DNA of 19,845 nucleotides, taken from Desulfobacterales bacterium. Its GTDB lineage: Bacteria > Desulfobacterota > Desulfobacteria > Desulfobacterales > UBA5852. Each line of letters opens with the position of its first letter. Within the stretch, counting starts at the first letter, position 1. The stretch lies in the NCBI GenBank assembly GCA_030066455.1, contig JASJBQ010000025.1, positions 1 through 19,845 on the forward strand, read 5' to 3'. The notes below the pieces were generated by a model. The model made no database searches. It was not told the origin of the DNA and worked only from the letters and a program-made list of their open reading frames with translations. The translations under genes were made by a program, and so were the position numbers. Of the stretch, positions 7,924 to 15,394 are shown in pieces.

Positions 7924-9135
7924 TCAGCAAATGCTGAATTTGTAGAAGATTTCTTTCTGGGCCAGGGCCCGGTTCAGGCATGATTCCGCATCGTCGTCGT
8001 CTGCCGGTTCGGTAAACCCCGCACTCACCGCCAAACAGGAATCCATTTGCGGTCTGATCTGCTGGACCGGCTGCCCGCTGAGTTCGCGGCCCAGCTTGGC
8101 ACACACCATGCGGGCTTTTTGGATATCGGTAAATGGCAGCAGGAGCAGCACCGCGTTGCTCCCGATACACTCGCAGGTATCCGTAATCCGCAAATGCCGT
8201 CTGATGTCGGCGGCAAACTGGTCGACGGTCGTCTGGGCGACGACCGGGCCCGACTGGGCGACGATCGCCCCCATGTTCTCGATGGTCAATACCACGAGCG
8301 CAAAAGGCACCCGATGGTGTTGCAGACGGGTCATCTCTTCGGAAAAGCGAATCTGCCAGGCGCCAGCGTGGGAGGGCGCGCGGTAGATGTCAGTCTGCCC
8401 CTCGAAACCGCTGATAAAGTCGTGCACGGCAGGATCATCGACCTTTTGCAATTCTTCCGGCGCACCGGCGTAAATGATCTTGCCCTCGTGCAGCATGGCA
8501 ATGCGCTGCGAAAAATAGAAGACATCCGGGATTTCATGACTGATGAGCACACCGGTAAAGCCGAACTTCCGCTGGTAATCCGCGATCATGGTGTGCACCG
8601 AAGCCTTGCGGATAGGGTCCAGACCGGTGGTGGGCTCATCAAAGAGGATGACCTCGGGGCTCGTGATCAACGCCCGCGCCAGGGCCACCCGTTTCTTCAT
8701 CCCGCCGGAAAGCTGCGAAGGATATTCGTCATCGGTGCCCACCAGGTCGAGTTCCTCCATTTTGGCCTGCACCTGGGACTTGATTTCAGACTCGGCCATC
8801 AAGCTGTTCTCGCGCAGCGGCAAGCCGATGTTCTCGGCCACCGTCATAAAATCGAAGAGGGCCGAATCCTGGAACATGTAGCTGAATTTGCGGCGCAGCT
8901 GCCGGCGCTGGGTGTTTTTCATGGTCGCCAGGCATTCGCCGTCCACGTAGATTCTGCCGCTGTCCGGCTCCATCAGACCGATAATGTGCTTGAGCAGAAC
9001 GCTCTTGCCACCGCCGCTCTTGCCGATAATCGTCGTGATCTGGCCGTGATAGATCTCCAGATCAATGGCATCCAACACGATGTTGTCGTTGAAGGCCTTT
9101 TTGACTGCCTCGAATCGTATCAGCGGCGCACGCAT
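7924..9135 (-). CDS. mlaF: MlaF ATPase fused to a degenerate GGDEF-like C-terminal domain
   Basis: Residues 1-245 are the MlaF ABC ATPase driving lipid transport with MlaE and MlaD. It has Walker A GKSGGGKSV (38-46), Q-loop Gln 89, signature QLSGGMKKR (141-149), Walker B VILFDEP (162-168) and the switch His 200. MlaF is normally about 270 residues; this one has 403. The extra segment (about 263-400) has the outline of a GGDEF domain: FSEEMTRLQHHRVPFALVVL at the front, then LRITDTCECIGSNAVLLLLP and a VSAGF strand. The GGDEF signature itself is replaced by GSNAV (325-329), so cyclase activity is very unlikely. No mlaB follows. The start is 4 bp after mlaE, probably translationally coupled. The ATPase call is firm; the GGDEF kinship is my reading of the pattern. 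Confidence 0.93.
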   Translation of the reverse strand: MRAPLIRFEAVKKAFNDNIVLDAIDLEIYHGQITTIIGKSGGGKSVLLKHIIGLMEPDSGRIYVDGECLATMKNTQRRQLRRKFSYMFQDSALFDFMTVAENIGLPLRENSLMAESEIKSQVQAKMEELDLVGTDDEYPSQLSGGMKKRVALARALITSPEVILFDEPTTGLDPIRKASVHTMIADYQRKFGFTGVLISHEIPDVFYFSQRIAMLHEGKIIYAGAPEELQKVDDPAVHDFISGFEGQTDIYRAPSHAGAWQIRFSEEMTRLQHHRVPFALVVLTIENMGAIVAQSGPVVAQTTVDQFAADIRRHLRITDTCECIGSNAVLLLLPFTDIQKARMVCAKLGRELSGQPVQQIRPQMDSCLAVSAGFTEPADDDDAESCLNRALAQKEIFYKFSIC

Positions 9136-9139
9136 GGCA

Positions 9140-9940
9140 TCACAGCATCAGGGAGGTCAGGATATAGTCGGTTACGAGCACCAGGACGCACGACACCACC
9201 ACGGCCGTCGTCGTCGCCATGCTCACGCTTTTGGCCCCGAATTCCGCCCCCCGATGGGCATTGAATCCGTTGTAACAGCAAACGGTGGTGACGACGATCG
9301 CGAACACGATCGATTTGACGAAACCTTCGATGACGTCGTGTAGTTCGACGGTCGAGTGGATGCGTGCAAAGAAAATCCCCGGGTCGATGCCCAGCATGGC
9401 CACGCCGGTCAGATAGCCCCCTGTTATCCCCACCACGTCGCACATGGCCGTCAGCAGGGGAAAGCTGATGATCGCCGCCCCGAGCTTGGGGCTGACCATG
9501 AAGCGGATCGGATTGATGTCCATGGTCTCGAGGGCGTCAATCTGCTCGGAGATCCGCATGATGCCAAGTTCGGCCGCCATGGCCGATCCGGCCCGGGCGA
9601 TGATCATGATCGCCGTCATCACGGGGCCCAATTCACGGATCAGGGTCAGGGCCACGCCCGCGCCCAGAAGGCCTTCCGAACCCACCTTCACCAGGGTATA
9701 GTAGCCTTGCAGGCCGAGCACCATGCCGGTAAACGCCGCTGTGAGGCAAACCACCGAGACCGACTTCATGCCGATGAAATAAATCTGATGGACGATTTTC
9801 TTGATAGGCCAGGGTGTAATGAACAGCTGGTGAAAACTTTCCCCGATAAACAATGCGTACTGGCCCAAGAGCCTGATGCGGGCGATGATCATGCGCCCGA
9901 AGGGCATGAACAGCATTGTCAACGGGTTCGTCCCTGTCAT
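9140..9940 (-). CDS. mlaE: MlaE permease of the lipid ABC transporter
   Basis: MlaE is the inner-membrane permease that pairs with MlaF and the MlaD hexamer. The 266 residues match the family. They show an N-terminal amphipathic stretch, then membrane segments with the hallmark core GAGVALTLIRELGPVMTAIMIIARAGSAMAAELG (about 93-126) and the following cytoplasmic EQIDALETMDINPIRFMVSPK coupling element. The C-terminal helices end at TDYILTSLML. The first gene of the operon, it starts at the ATG at 9940 with only a weak GGATGG upstream. An AT-rich promoter patch lies about 110-140 bp further upstream. The gene ends 4 bp before mlaF. Confidence 0.95.
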   Translation of the reverse strand: MTGTNPLTMLFMPFGRMIIARIRLLGQYALFIGESFHQLFITPWPIKKIVHQIYFIGMKSVSVVCLTAAFTGMVLGLQGYYTLVKVGSEGLLGAGVALTLIRELGPVMTAIMIIARAGSAMAAELGIMRISEQIDALETMDINPIRFMVSPKLGAAIISFPLLTAMCDVVGITGGYLTGVAMLGIDPGIFFARIHSTVELHDVIEGFVKSIVFAIVVTTVCCYNGFNAHRGAEFGAKSVSMATTTAVVVSCVLVLVTDYILTSLML

Positions 9941-10047
9941 CGCTAACCATCCGAAATGGGGTGATGCGTTGCAGCCAGGTCTTTGCGGGTGTGGTGGGTG
10001 GCCACGGGCAAAAACAGGATTGACGGATCATGCAGGCCAAGTATTAA

Positions 10048-10076
10048 TAAATATTCGTATTGAAATTGAAAGTCAA
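10048..10076 (-). promoter_or_regulatory. Candidate promoter of the mla operon
   Basis: On the minus strand TTGACT (10071-10076) is followed after 17 bp by TATTTA (10048-10053). The -35 is good (5 of 6) and the -10 weak. It lies in a conspicuous AT-rich patch (about 10042-10086) in otherwise GC-rich DNA. Confidence 0.4.
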
Positions 10077-10077
10077 T

Positions 10078-10083
10078 TATAAT
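10078..10083 (+). promoter_or_regulatory. Perfect TATAAT box, possible promoter of the ABC-F gene
   Basis: A consensus -10 hexamer stands about 100 bp before the ABC-F gene, in the same AT-rich patch as the mla promoter. I find no good -35 at 16-18 bp; the nearest TTGAAA is only 12 bp away. The two promoters would overlap, so activity in one direction may hinder the other. Confidence 0.35.
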
Positions 10084-10181
10084 ATCGGCAGCTTGGTAAA
10101 CCTGCCGGTCGCATCGCAAACGCGATCCGGCGGCGGCAACAGCGCCCGGCAGAGAACCCGAAAGCATAGACGATTGCCAGA

Positions 10182-12020
10182 ATGCTCAGCATCGAAAACA
10201 TCCACAAGGCCTACGGCCGCTATCAGCTTTTCGACGGCGTCAGTTTCCGCCTGAACGCCCGCGAAAAAATCGGTCTGGTCGGCCGCAACGGTCATGGCAA
10301 GACCACCCTCATGCGCCTGATCGTTGGCCAGGAGGAACCGGATGCCGGTGGTGTGGTCAAACCCCGCAACTACCGCATCGGCTATGTACAACAGCACCTG
10401 GCCTTCACCGCGCCGACGATTCTGGCCGAGGCCGCCACCGGCCTTCCACCCCACGAGGCCGACCAGCACTGGAAGGCCGAACGCATTCTGGCGGGCCTGG
10501 GTTTTGCGGAAGAAGACCTGCCGCGGGCGCCATCCCAATTTTCGGGAGGCTACCAGGTCCGCCTGAACCTGGCCAAAGTGCTCGTCTCCGAGCCGGACCT
10601 GCTCCTGCTGGACGAGCCCACCAACTATCTGGATATCACCTCGATCCGCTGGGTCGTCCGGTTCCTGCAGGCGTGGCCGCGTGAACTGCTGCTGATCACC
10701 CACGACCGCTCCTTCATGGACCAGGTCGTGACCCACGTGGTCGGCCTCCACCGCCACAGGGCCCGCAAAATCGAAGGGGACACGGCCAAATACTACGAAC
10801 AGGTGGCCCAGGATGAGGAAATCTACGAGAAGACACGCCAGAACGATGAGCGGCGCCGCAAGGAAATCGAGTTGTTCATCAGCCGCTTCCGGGCCAAAGC
10901 CCGTCTAGCCAACCTGGTGCAGTCGCGCATCAAGACCCTGGATAAAATGGAAAAGAAAAGTCGGCTCGAGGCGGTCCGGACCCTCGATTTCGCCTTCCGC
11001 GATCACCCCTACCGCGGGCGCCAGATGATGGTCGTCGACGACCTGGCCTTCGGCTACACGGGGAACCACACCCTTTTCCGGGAACTGTCCTTCAGCGTCA
11101 ACAAGGGCGATCGCATCGGCATCGTCGGCCGCAACGGGCAGGGCAAGACGACCCTGCTCAAAGTGCTGTCCGGCGATCTGGAGCCGGTGCGGGGCGCCAT
11201 CCGCTTCAATCCCAATATAAACCTGGGGATCTATGAGCAAACCCATACCACCCGGCTGATTCCCGAACGGACGGTGGAGGAGGAGATCATGTCCGCCAAC
11301 GGCGACCTCGATCGCCAGGTGGCGCGCAGCATCTGCGGGGCCATGATGTTTTCCGGCGACGAGGCCCTGAAAAAAATCCAGGTCCTGTCGGGCGGCGAGA
11401 AGAGCCGTGTGCTGCTGGGGCAGCTGCTGGCCCGCCCTCTCAACCTGCTGCTCCTGGATGAGCCCAGCAACCACCTCGACATGGAATCCTGCGATGCCCT
11501 CCTGGCGGCCATCGACCAGTTCGAGGGGGCGGTGATCATGGTCACCCATAACGAGATGTTTCTGCATGCCGTGGCCCGCCGCTTGATCGTCTTCCAGGAC
11601 AACCAGGCCGTCGTCTTCGAGGGGGGCTACCAGCGTTTCCTTGAGTCGGTGGGCTGGCACCTGGAAGCGGAAACGGGCGACCGCCGCCCCGCGCCGGCCA
11701 AGTCCTCCAAGAAACAATCGCGGCGGAAGCGCTCCCAAATCCTGACCCGGCGCAGTAAGGCCCTGCGTCCCCTGGAAAAGAAGATGACTGAAATCGAAAG
11801 CGTGATCGAAACCTGCGAACAGCGGCTTCACGGCCTGCACGCAGACATGCAGCAGGCCACGGCCCGCAAAGACGGTCAGAAAATCGCCAAATTGGCGCGC
11901 GCCATCAAAGCGTGCGACCAGACGATCGAATCCGGCTTCGAACGCCTGGACGGGTTGAACACCGAACTGGAGGCGACCAAGGCCCGCTTCGACGATCAAC
12001 TGGCGCAACTCGAACTCTGA
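10182..12020 (+). CDS. ABC-F family ATPase, Uup/YheS-like
   Basis: A soluble protein with two ABC ATPase domains and no membrane segment, of the ABC-F class that acts on ribosomes. In domain 1 Walker A is GRNGHGKTT (34-42), signature FSGGY (120-124) and Walker B LLLDEPTNYLD (141-151). In domain 2 these are GRNGQGKTT (316-324), LSGGE (402-406) and LLLLDEPSNHLD (422-433). The charged helical linker (about 200-265) fits the ABC-F tRNA-interaction motif. A basic stretch and coiled coil (about 505-612) end the protein, as in Uup or YheS. The start ATG lacks a clear ribosome binding site. The selenoprotein-like gene follows 41 bp downstream on the same strand. The exact subfamily and ribosomal role cannot be fixed by eye. 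Confidence 0.93.
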   Translation: MLSIENIHKAYGRYQLFDGVSFRLNAREKIGLVGRNGHGKTTLMRLIVGQEEPDAGGVVKPRNYRIGYVQQHLAFTAPTILAEAATGLPPHEADQHWKAERILAGLGFAEEDLPRAPSQFSGGYQVRLNLAKVLVSEPDLLLLDEPTNYLDITSIRWVVRFLQAWPRELLLITHDRSFMDQVVTHVVGLHRHRARKIEGDTAKYYEQVAQDEEIYEKTRQNDERRRKEIELFISRFRAKARLANLVQSRIKTLDKMEKKSRLEAVRTLDFAFRDHPYRGRQMMVVDDLAFGYTGNHTLFRELSFSVNKGDRIGIVGRNGQGKTTLLKVLSGDLEPVRGAIRFNPNINLGIYEQTHTTRLIPERTVEEEIMSANGDLDRQVARSICGAMMFSGDEALKKIQVLSGGEKSRVLLGQLLARPLNLLLLDEPSNHLDMESCDALLAAIDQFEGAVIMVTHNEMFLHAVARRLIVFQDNQAVVFEGGYQRFLESVGWHLEAETGDRRPAPAKSSKKQSRRKRSQILTRRSKALRPLEKKMTEIESVIETCEQRLHGLHADMQQATARKDGQKIAKLARAIKACDQTIESGFERLDGLNTELEATKARFDDQLAQLEL

Positions 12021-12061
12021 AGCTGATCTTGACCTCGTCAGCCTGAAAGCGAAATCGAACC

Positions 12062-12700
12062 ATGGAATCTGAAAAGCAGCCCCAGATCATTCTGGTGTGT
12101 CAGCAAAACGGCAGCGGCGAAGCCAAGATCGCCGGCATCCGGCAATACGGCGGGGAATTGTTCCGCATCCGGACCCATGACATCAACGCCCCGCTACCCG
12201 ATCTCATCGACGATACGACCCCCTATCTCCCGACGCGTCTGGAAGCCGATCTGATCCTGGACTTTCTGAAGCACCCGGATCTCTCCACCGACCTGGCCCG
12301 GATGGCGCATGCCGCGGGCGTTCCGGTGGTGGCCTCGGGCAAAAAGATTCCCCACGCCCTGACACCGCCCACCTGATGCGGTCTGCCCCGGCAGGATTGT
12401 CTGGGGAGGTATGGTCGTTATTTCGGTAGTCCCGAATTCAAGGTCACAACCGTGGACGGCAAGGTGGCGACAATCGAGGTGCTTCGTGGCGCGCCCTGCG
12501 GTGCCACCTGGGAGGCGGCTCCGCGCGTGGTGGGCTTGCCGGTGGAGCAGGCGGCCGTGCAGATCGGCCTGGAGGTCCAGTACCAGTGCGTGGCCGATCC
12601 GGCGGGTTGGGACCCCATCCACGGAAAGAGCCCGGTCCACTTTGCGGGCAAGGTCCACCAGAAGGCGTTCCTCAAAGCGGTGCGCAAGGGGGGCCAATAG
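12062..12700 (+). CDS. DUF166-type selenoprotein, in-frame TGA read as selenocysteine 105
   Basis: The frame from ATG 12062 meets TGA at 12374-12376 and continues without another stop for 107 codons to TAG at 12698. Both parts look like one protein of the DUF166 family (unknown function, once annotated as thymidylate synthase-related in archaea). The first part has LEADLILDFLKHPDLSTDLARMAHAAGVPVV. The second has RYGRYFGSPEF, VLRGAPCGATW and a Cys-containing VQYQCVADP. The TGA follows TPPT and precedes a Cys codon, where I recall CC in relatives, so Sec105-Cys106 is expected. A SECIS-like hairpin follows. The predicted product has 212 residues, no signal peptide and further Cys residues suggestive of redox or metal chemistry. 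The ribosome binding site is weak, and the gene is probably cotranscribed with the ABC-F gene. A nonsense mutation is the alternative, but the intact downstream frame argues against it. Confidence 0.85.
12374..12409 (+). promoter_or_regulatory. Candidate bacterial SECIS element with its UGA
   Basis: Directly after TGA (12374-12376) an RNA hairpin can be drawn. T12382-C12383-T12384 pair with A12407-G12408-G12409 (one wobble) and G12385 bulges. CCCC (12386-12389) pairs with GGGG (12403-12406). G12390-G12391 pair with C12401-T12402, and C12392-A12393 with T12398-G12399. The apical loop is GGAT (12394-12397), beginning 18 nt after the TGA. A GG at the start of the loop and this distance fit the known pattern of bacterial SECIS elements such as that of E. 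coli fdhF. Drawn by hand, not folded by program. Confidence 0.6.
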
Positions 12701-12789
12701 GGGACGGATCGACGCTGGCGTGATCCTATCCGCTGCCGGCACACCGGCCGCCGCCCAGCTTCCGCGGAGAATCTTTCCGGCCTTTACGA

Positions 12790-13326
12790 TCAGACCTGTC
12801 GGCGGGTGAAGACCTTCCAGATCCCGAACGCGATCACGGCGCTTAAAGCGCCCTGCAAAAGGTTGGGGACGATTTCGGCCAGCGCCGCCGTTCGATCGGT
12901 GACGCCGAAAAACGGTATCGTTTGGGCCAGTAGTGGATAGATGAACGCCTCGAACAGGAAATAGCCCCCCACCAACACCACGACCCCCACCGTCAGCGAC
13001 AGGACGATCCGGGCCGTGGAAGGCTGGCGGCGGCTCAGCAGACCCACCAGCAGACCCTCGATGCCCTTGACCACCCCCGTTGCCAGGATGAACTGCGGAA
13101 ACCCGATGGCATCGGCCATTGCCGGACCGGTCATGCCCACGGCAGCCCCCACCAGCGGCCCGTAAAGCAGCGCCGCCGCCATCACGAACGTATCGCCGAG
13201 GTTGAAATAACCCCCGGAGGCGGGAATCGGTATGCGGATCGCCGCCGTTCCCAGAAAAGACAGGGTGATGAAGGCCACCGTGATACCGACCCGAAACAAC
13301 TGCTGCATCTGGCTGGGCTGCTTCAA
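12790..13326 (-). CDS. ECF transporter substrate-binding (S) component
   Basis: A 178-residue hydrophobic protein with about six membrane segments, resembling ECF S components of the ECF-ribofla_trS/HmpT-like group. The typical front is RIPIPASGGYFNLGDTFVMAAALLYGP (about 31-57), then GPAMADAIGFPQFILATGVVKGIEGLLVG (about 67-95). S components bind a vitamin, cofactor precursor or metal and work with a T component and ATPases, which the two upstream genes appear to supply. The start is TTG at 13326 with GGAG 6 nt upstream. It overlaps the preceding stop by 4 nt (TTGA), so translation is coupled. I cannot deduce the substrate. The end faces the selenoprotein gene 89 bp away, convergent. Confidence 0.82.
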   Translation of the reverse strand: MKQPSQMQQLFRVGITVAFITLSFLGTAAIRIPIPASGGYFNLGDTFVMAAALLYGPLVGAAVGMTGPAMADAIGFPQFILATGVVKGIEGLLVGLLSRRQPSTARIVLSLTVGVVVLVGGYFLFEAFIYPLLAQTIPFFGVTDRTAALAEIVPNLLQGALSAVIAFGIWKVFTRRQV

Positions 13327-14024
13327 CGTGATCTCCTGTTCTGCTGAGGGGGCCGATCGGGCAGATCGGCGATTTCACGGGCCCACAACGGGATGAAACG
13401 CAGGGCGCCGCAAATGCCGGCGATGGCGAACTGAACCAGGCCGGTGATCAGGGCCCACCGTCCCGCACGCTTCCCGCTGGACGCCGTTTCGGGTCGCGAC
13501 GGCCCGTAAGGCCATTCTTCGCGGGCAACTTCGAGGAGACCGGGTATAACAAAAAAGGCAATGTGATTAAAGACCCGCACCGCCATCAATAGTTTTTTCT
13601 CCCAGGCGGCAACGCCGCGCGGGTCCGTGAGCAGATACTGCTCCAGACGGTTGAAGGGTATCGACGCCACGATGCCCAACGCCAGGGGAATGACAGCGAG
13701 CATGTTCAATGCCAGGCGCACATAATGGGCCCCGTAGGTGCCGAGCGCTTCCGGAGGGTACGAAGCAAACCAACTCATTCCCCAGGTGATTGTCGCACCG
13801 GCGAGAACCACCGGGAGGAGGATCAGCGCACTGACCGCCAGCGCGCCGGTGGCGAAGGCGGCGCCGCCGATCAGCAGGACCGTCAGGTTGACCACGGCAG
13901 CATACACAAACGCGCTCCAGGGCACTCCGGGCAGCACGTCCCCCAGCAGACTCAGTGGGGAGACGCCCGTGAAGGCCGGTAAGCCGACGAGGACCAGAAC
14001 GACGATGCGCATCTGCCAGCTCAT
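13323..14024 (-). CDS. Probable ECF transporter membrane (T-like) component
   Basis: A 233-residue membrane protein with about five to six hydrophobic segments (around 6-22, 38-58, 60-82, 100-122, 155-165 and 195-215). By position between an ABC ATPase and an S component it should be the EcfT-type scaffold. The segment PFNRLEQYLLTDPRGVAAWEKKLLMAVRVFNHIAFFVIPGLLEVAREEWPYG (about 125-175) is amphipathic and basic and could be the ATPase-coupling region. I do not see the canonical pair of Ala-Arg-Gly/Ser coupling motifs of EcfT, so this is a diverged member or a different small permease family. The ATG at 14024 lies 2 bp after the ATPase stop. The purine-rich AGGAGA upstream is rather distant. 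Confidence 0.55.
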   Translation of the reverse strand: MSWQMRIVVLVLVGLPAFTGVSPLSLLGDVLPGVPWSAFVYAAVVNLTVLLIGGAAFATGALAVSALILLPVVLAGATITWGMSWFASYPPEALGTYGAHYVRLALNMLAVIPLALGIVASIPFNRLEQYLLTDPRGVAAWEKKLLMAVRVFNHIAFFVIPGLLEVAREEWPYGPSRPETASSGKRAGRWALITGLVQFAIAGICGALRFIPLWAREIADLPDRPPQQNRRSR

Positions 14025-14026
14025 TT

Positions 14027-15394
14027 TTAGGGCTTATATCTCCTGAGGCGAATCCGAAAAAGCGTAGGCACCGCTTCGCCCGACCCGGCGTAGGTTTTAT
14101 CGGTCTGCAGACCGCTGCCCGCCCAGCGCCGCCACCAGCGCTTGTGGGAAATGAGGAGCACCGGTATGCCCGCCCGGTGCGCCGCCCGAATGACGCCGCC
14201 GACAAAAGCCATCGCGCTGGCCTGCCGCAGCCCCCAGTCGGGTTCGTCCATGACCAGCGCCGCGGGCGCGGATGCCAGCCGCAGGGCCGTCAGCAGGATC
14301 TTGAGTTCAACCAGGGTTGCCGGTGCGTGTGCGCTGCAGCCGGCATCGAACGACCTCACCTCGTCAGGCGCTAGCGCCCCGCCGTCTATCATGTCGGCCC
14401 GGATCGCGTCGTAAATCGGCCCCACGCGCTCTCTGCACCCGCCTGCATCCGCGCCCGTTGCCAGTTGGCGGAAACGGCGCATCAGGGTCTGGTTGACAAG
14501 GTCCTGCAGAAGGAGCCGTACCCGGCCCGCACGGCCGGCGGTTCCCAGAACGGCGTCACCTTCCCGTGGTATGGCCCGGGCCAGCACCTTGGCCACGAGG
14601 CTTTTGCCCTGCCCGTTGTCGCCCCGAATCAGGCAAGGGGAGCGCAAGCGGTATTCACCGTCTTCGATCCTGGCCGTCTGGGGACGATCCTGAAGGTGGT
14701 CGAACACCGTTCCCAACACCACCCGCGCCCGGCGGAAATACAAGTCGAAATCCGGGCCTGGCGGCAATTCGCCGATGACGTCGGCATCCACTTCGTCCTC
14801 GCCTTCCAGGGCAAATACGTCAAACGCACTGCCGCTGCGGCGGTAGTGATCGGAAAGGTCGTAGTAGTAGCGTCGATTCTTCAGCGACAGCCAGCTGAAG
14901 GGGCTGGCCAGGGTAAGGCGCCCGCAGCGGCCGGCAGCGATGAAGGCCTTGGCGAGCGCCAGGCGGACGGTTTCGCCGCCCGAAAGTGAACGCACCGGCT
15001 GGTCCAACTGCCGCTCAAGGCTGAAACGCGCGACAACGCCGTTCAAACCGAGCGCCGGCTCATTTCGCATCGGCGCCCAGGTCATCAGGGCTGCCCGAAG
15101 CACCTGGCGGGGTGTGCCGAAAGCCAGGCAATCGCGGGGGTCACTGGTGATGTAATGTTCGGCCCGGCGGCCGACCGGCACCTCCGGCGGTGCATCGAGC
15201 AGGCGCTGAAAATCCCTCCAGAAAAGCGCCGTGCCGGCGTGCCGGCGGGGCAGAAGGGTCGCAATCCGCTGGCGGAATGCGTCTTCCAGTTCCTCGTAGT
15301 GGCGGAAATAGCGTATGGTTGCCCCTGAATACCGACTCACACCGGTCTGCCCTTTGGTCTGCCGCGACGTTGCCAAGCGGCGACTTGCCTTCAC
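14027..15394 (-). CDS. Tandem, degenerate ABC ATPase of an ECF-type transporter
   Basis: A 455-residue protein with two ABC-like halves, expected to energise the T/S proteins downstream. Half 1 has a Q-loop-like DPRDCLAFGTP segment (85-95) and a good signature SLSGGETVR (136-144). It has no Walker A, and its Walker B position reads RLTLASPFSWL (159-169) without the Asp-Glu pair. Half 2 has Walker A GDNGQGKSLVA (258-268), Q-loop LLLQD (294-298), Walker B ALVMDEPDWGL (379-389) and switch ISH (415-417), but its signature position (about 357-366) has lost LSGGQ. Together they could make one composite ATP site. The start is unsure: GTG at 15394 is the longest because an in-frame TGA lies just upstream, and a GTG at codon 19 with AAAGG before it is an alternative. 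Confidence 0.78.
   Translation of the reverse strand: MKASRRLATSRQTKGQTGVSRYSGATIRYFRHYEELEDAFRQRIATLLPRRHAGTALFWRDFQRLLDAPPEVPVGRRAEHYITSDPRDCLAFGTPRQVLRAALMTWAPMRNEPALGLNGVVARFSLERQLDQPVRSLSGGETVRLALAKAFIAAGRCGRLTLASPFSWLSLKNRRYYYDLSDHYRRSGSAFDVFALEGEDEVDADVIGELPPGPDFDLYFRRARVVLGTVFDHLQDRPQTARIEDGEYRLRSPCLIRGDNGQGKSLVAKVLARAIPREGDAVLGTAGRAGRVRLLLQDLVNQTLMRRFRQLATGADAGGCRERVGPIYDAIRADMIDGGALAPDEVRSFDAGCSAHAPATLVELKILLTALRLASAPAALVMDEPDWGLRQASAMAFVGGVIRAAHRAGIPVLLISHKRWWRRWAGSGLQTDKTYAGSGEAVPTLFRIRLRRYKP

Noticed and set aside
8047..9264. 405-codon plus-strand open frame opposite mlaF
   Set aside because: Antisense to a clear ABC ATPase; the translation is rich in His, Arg, Asp and Gly without domain motifs.
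12374..12376. Reading the TGA as a nonsense mutation or sequencing error that makes a pseudogene
   Set aside because: The frame stays open and family-like for 107 more codons, there are no other lesions, and the TGA abuts a Cys codon with a SECIS-like hairpin after it. Not fully excluded, but less likely than Sec.
12735..12748. Small GCCGG/CCGGC hairpin between the convergent selenoprotein and S-component genes as a bidirectional terminator
   Set aside because: Five pairs and no T run on either side; too weak to annotate as a terminator.
12194..13378. Long minus-strand open frame of 394 codons spanning the selenoprotein and S-component genes
   Set aside because: It lies antisense to one gene and in another frame of the other, with Gly/Arg/Pro-rich composition typical of GC-rich shadow frames and no family motif.
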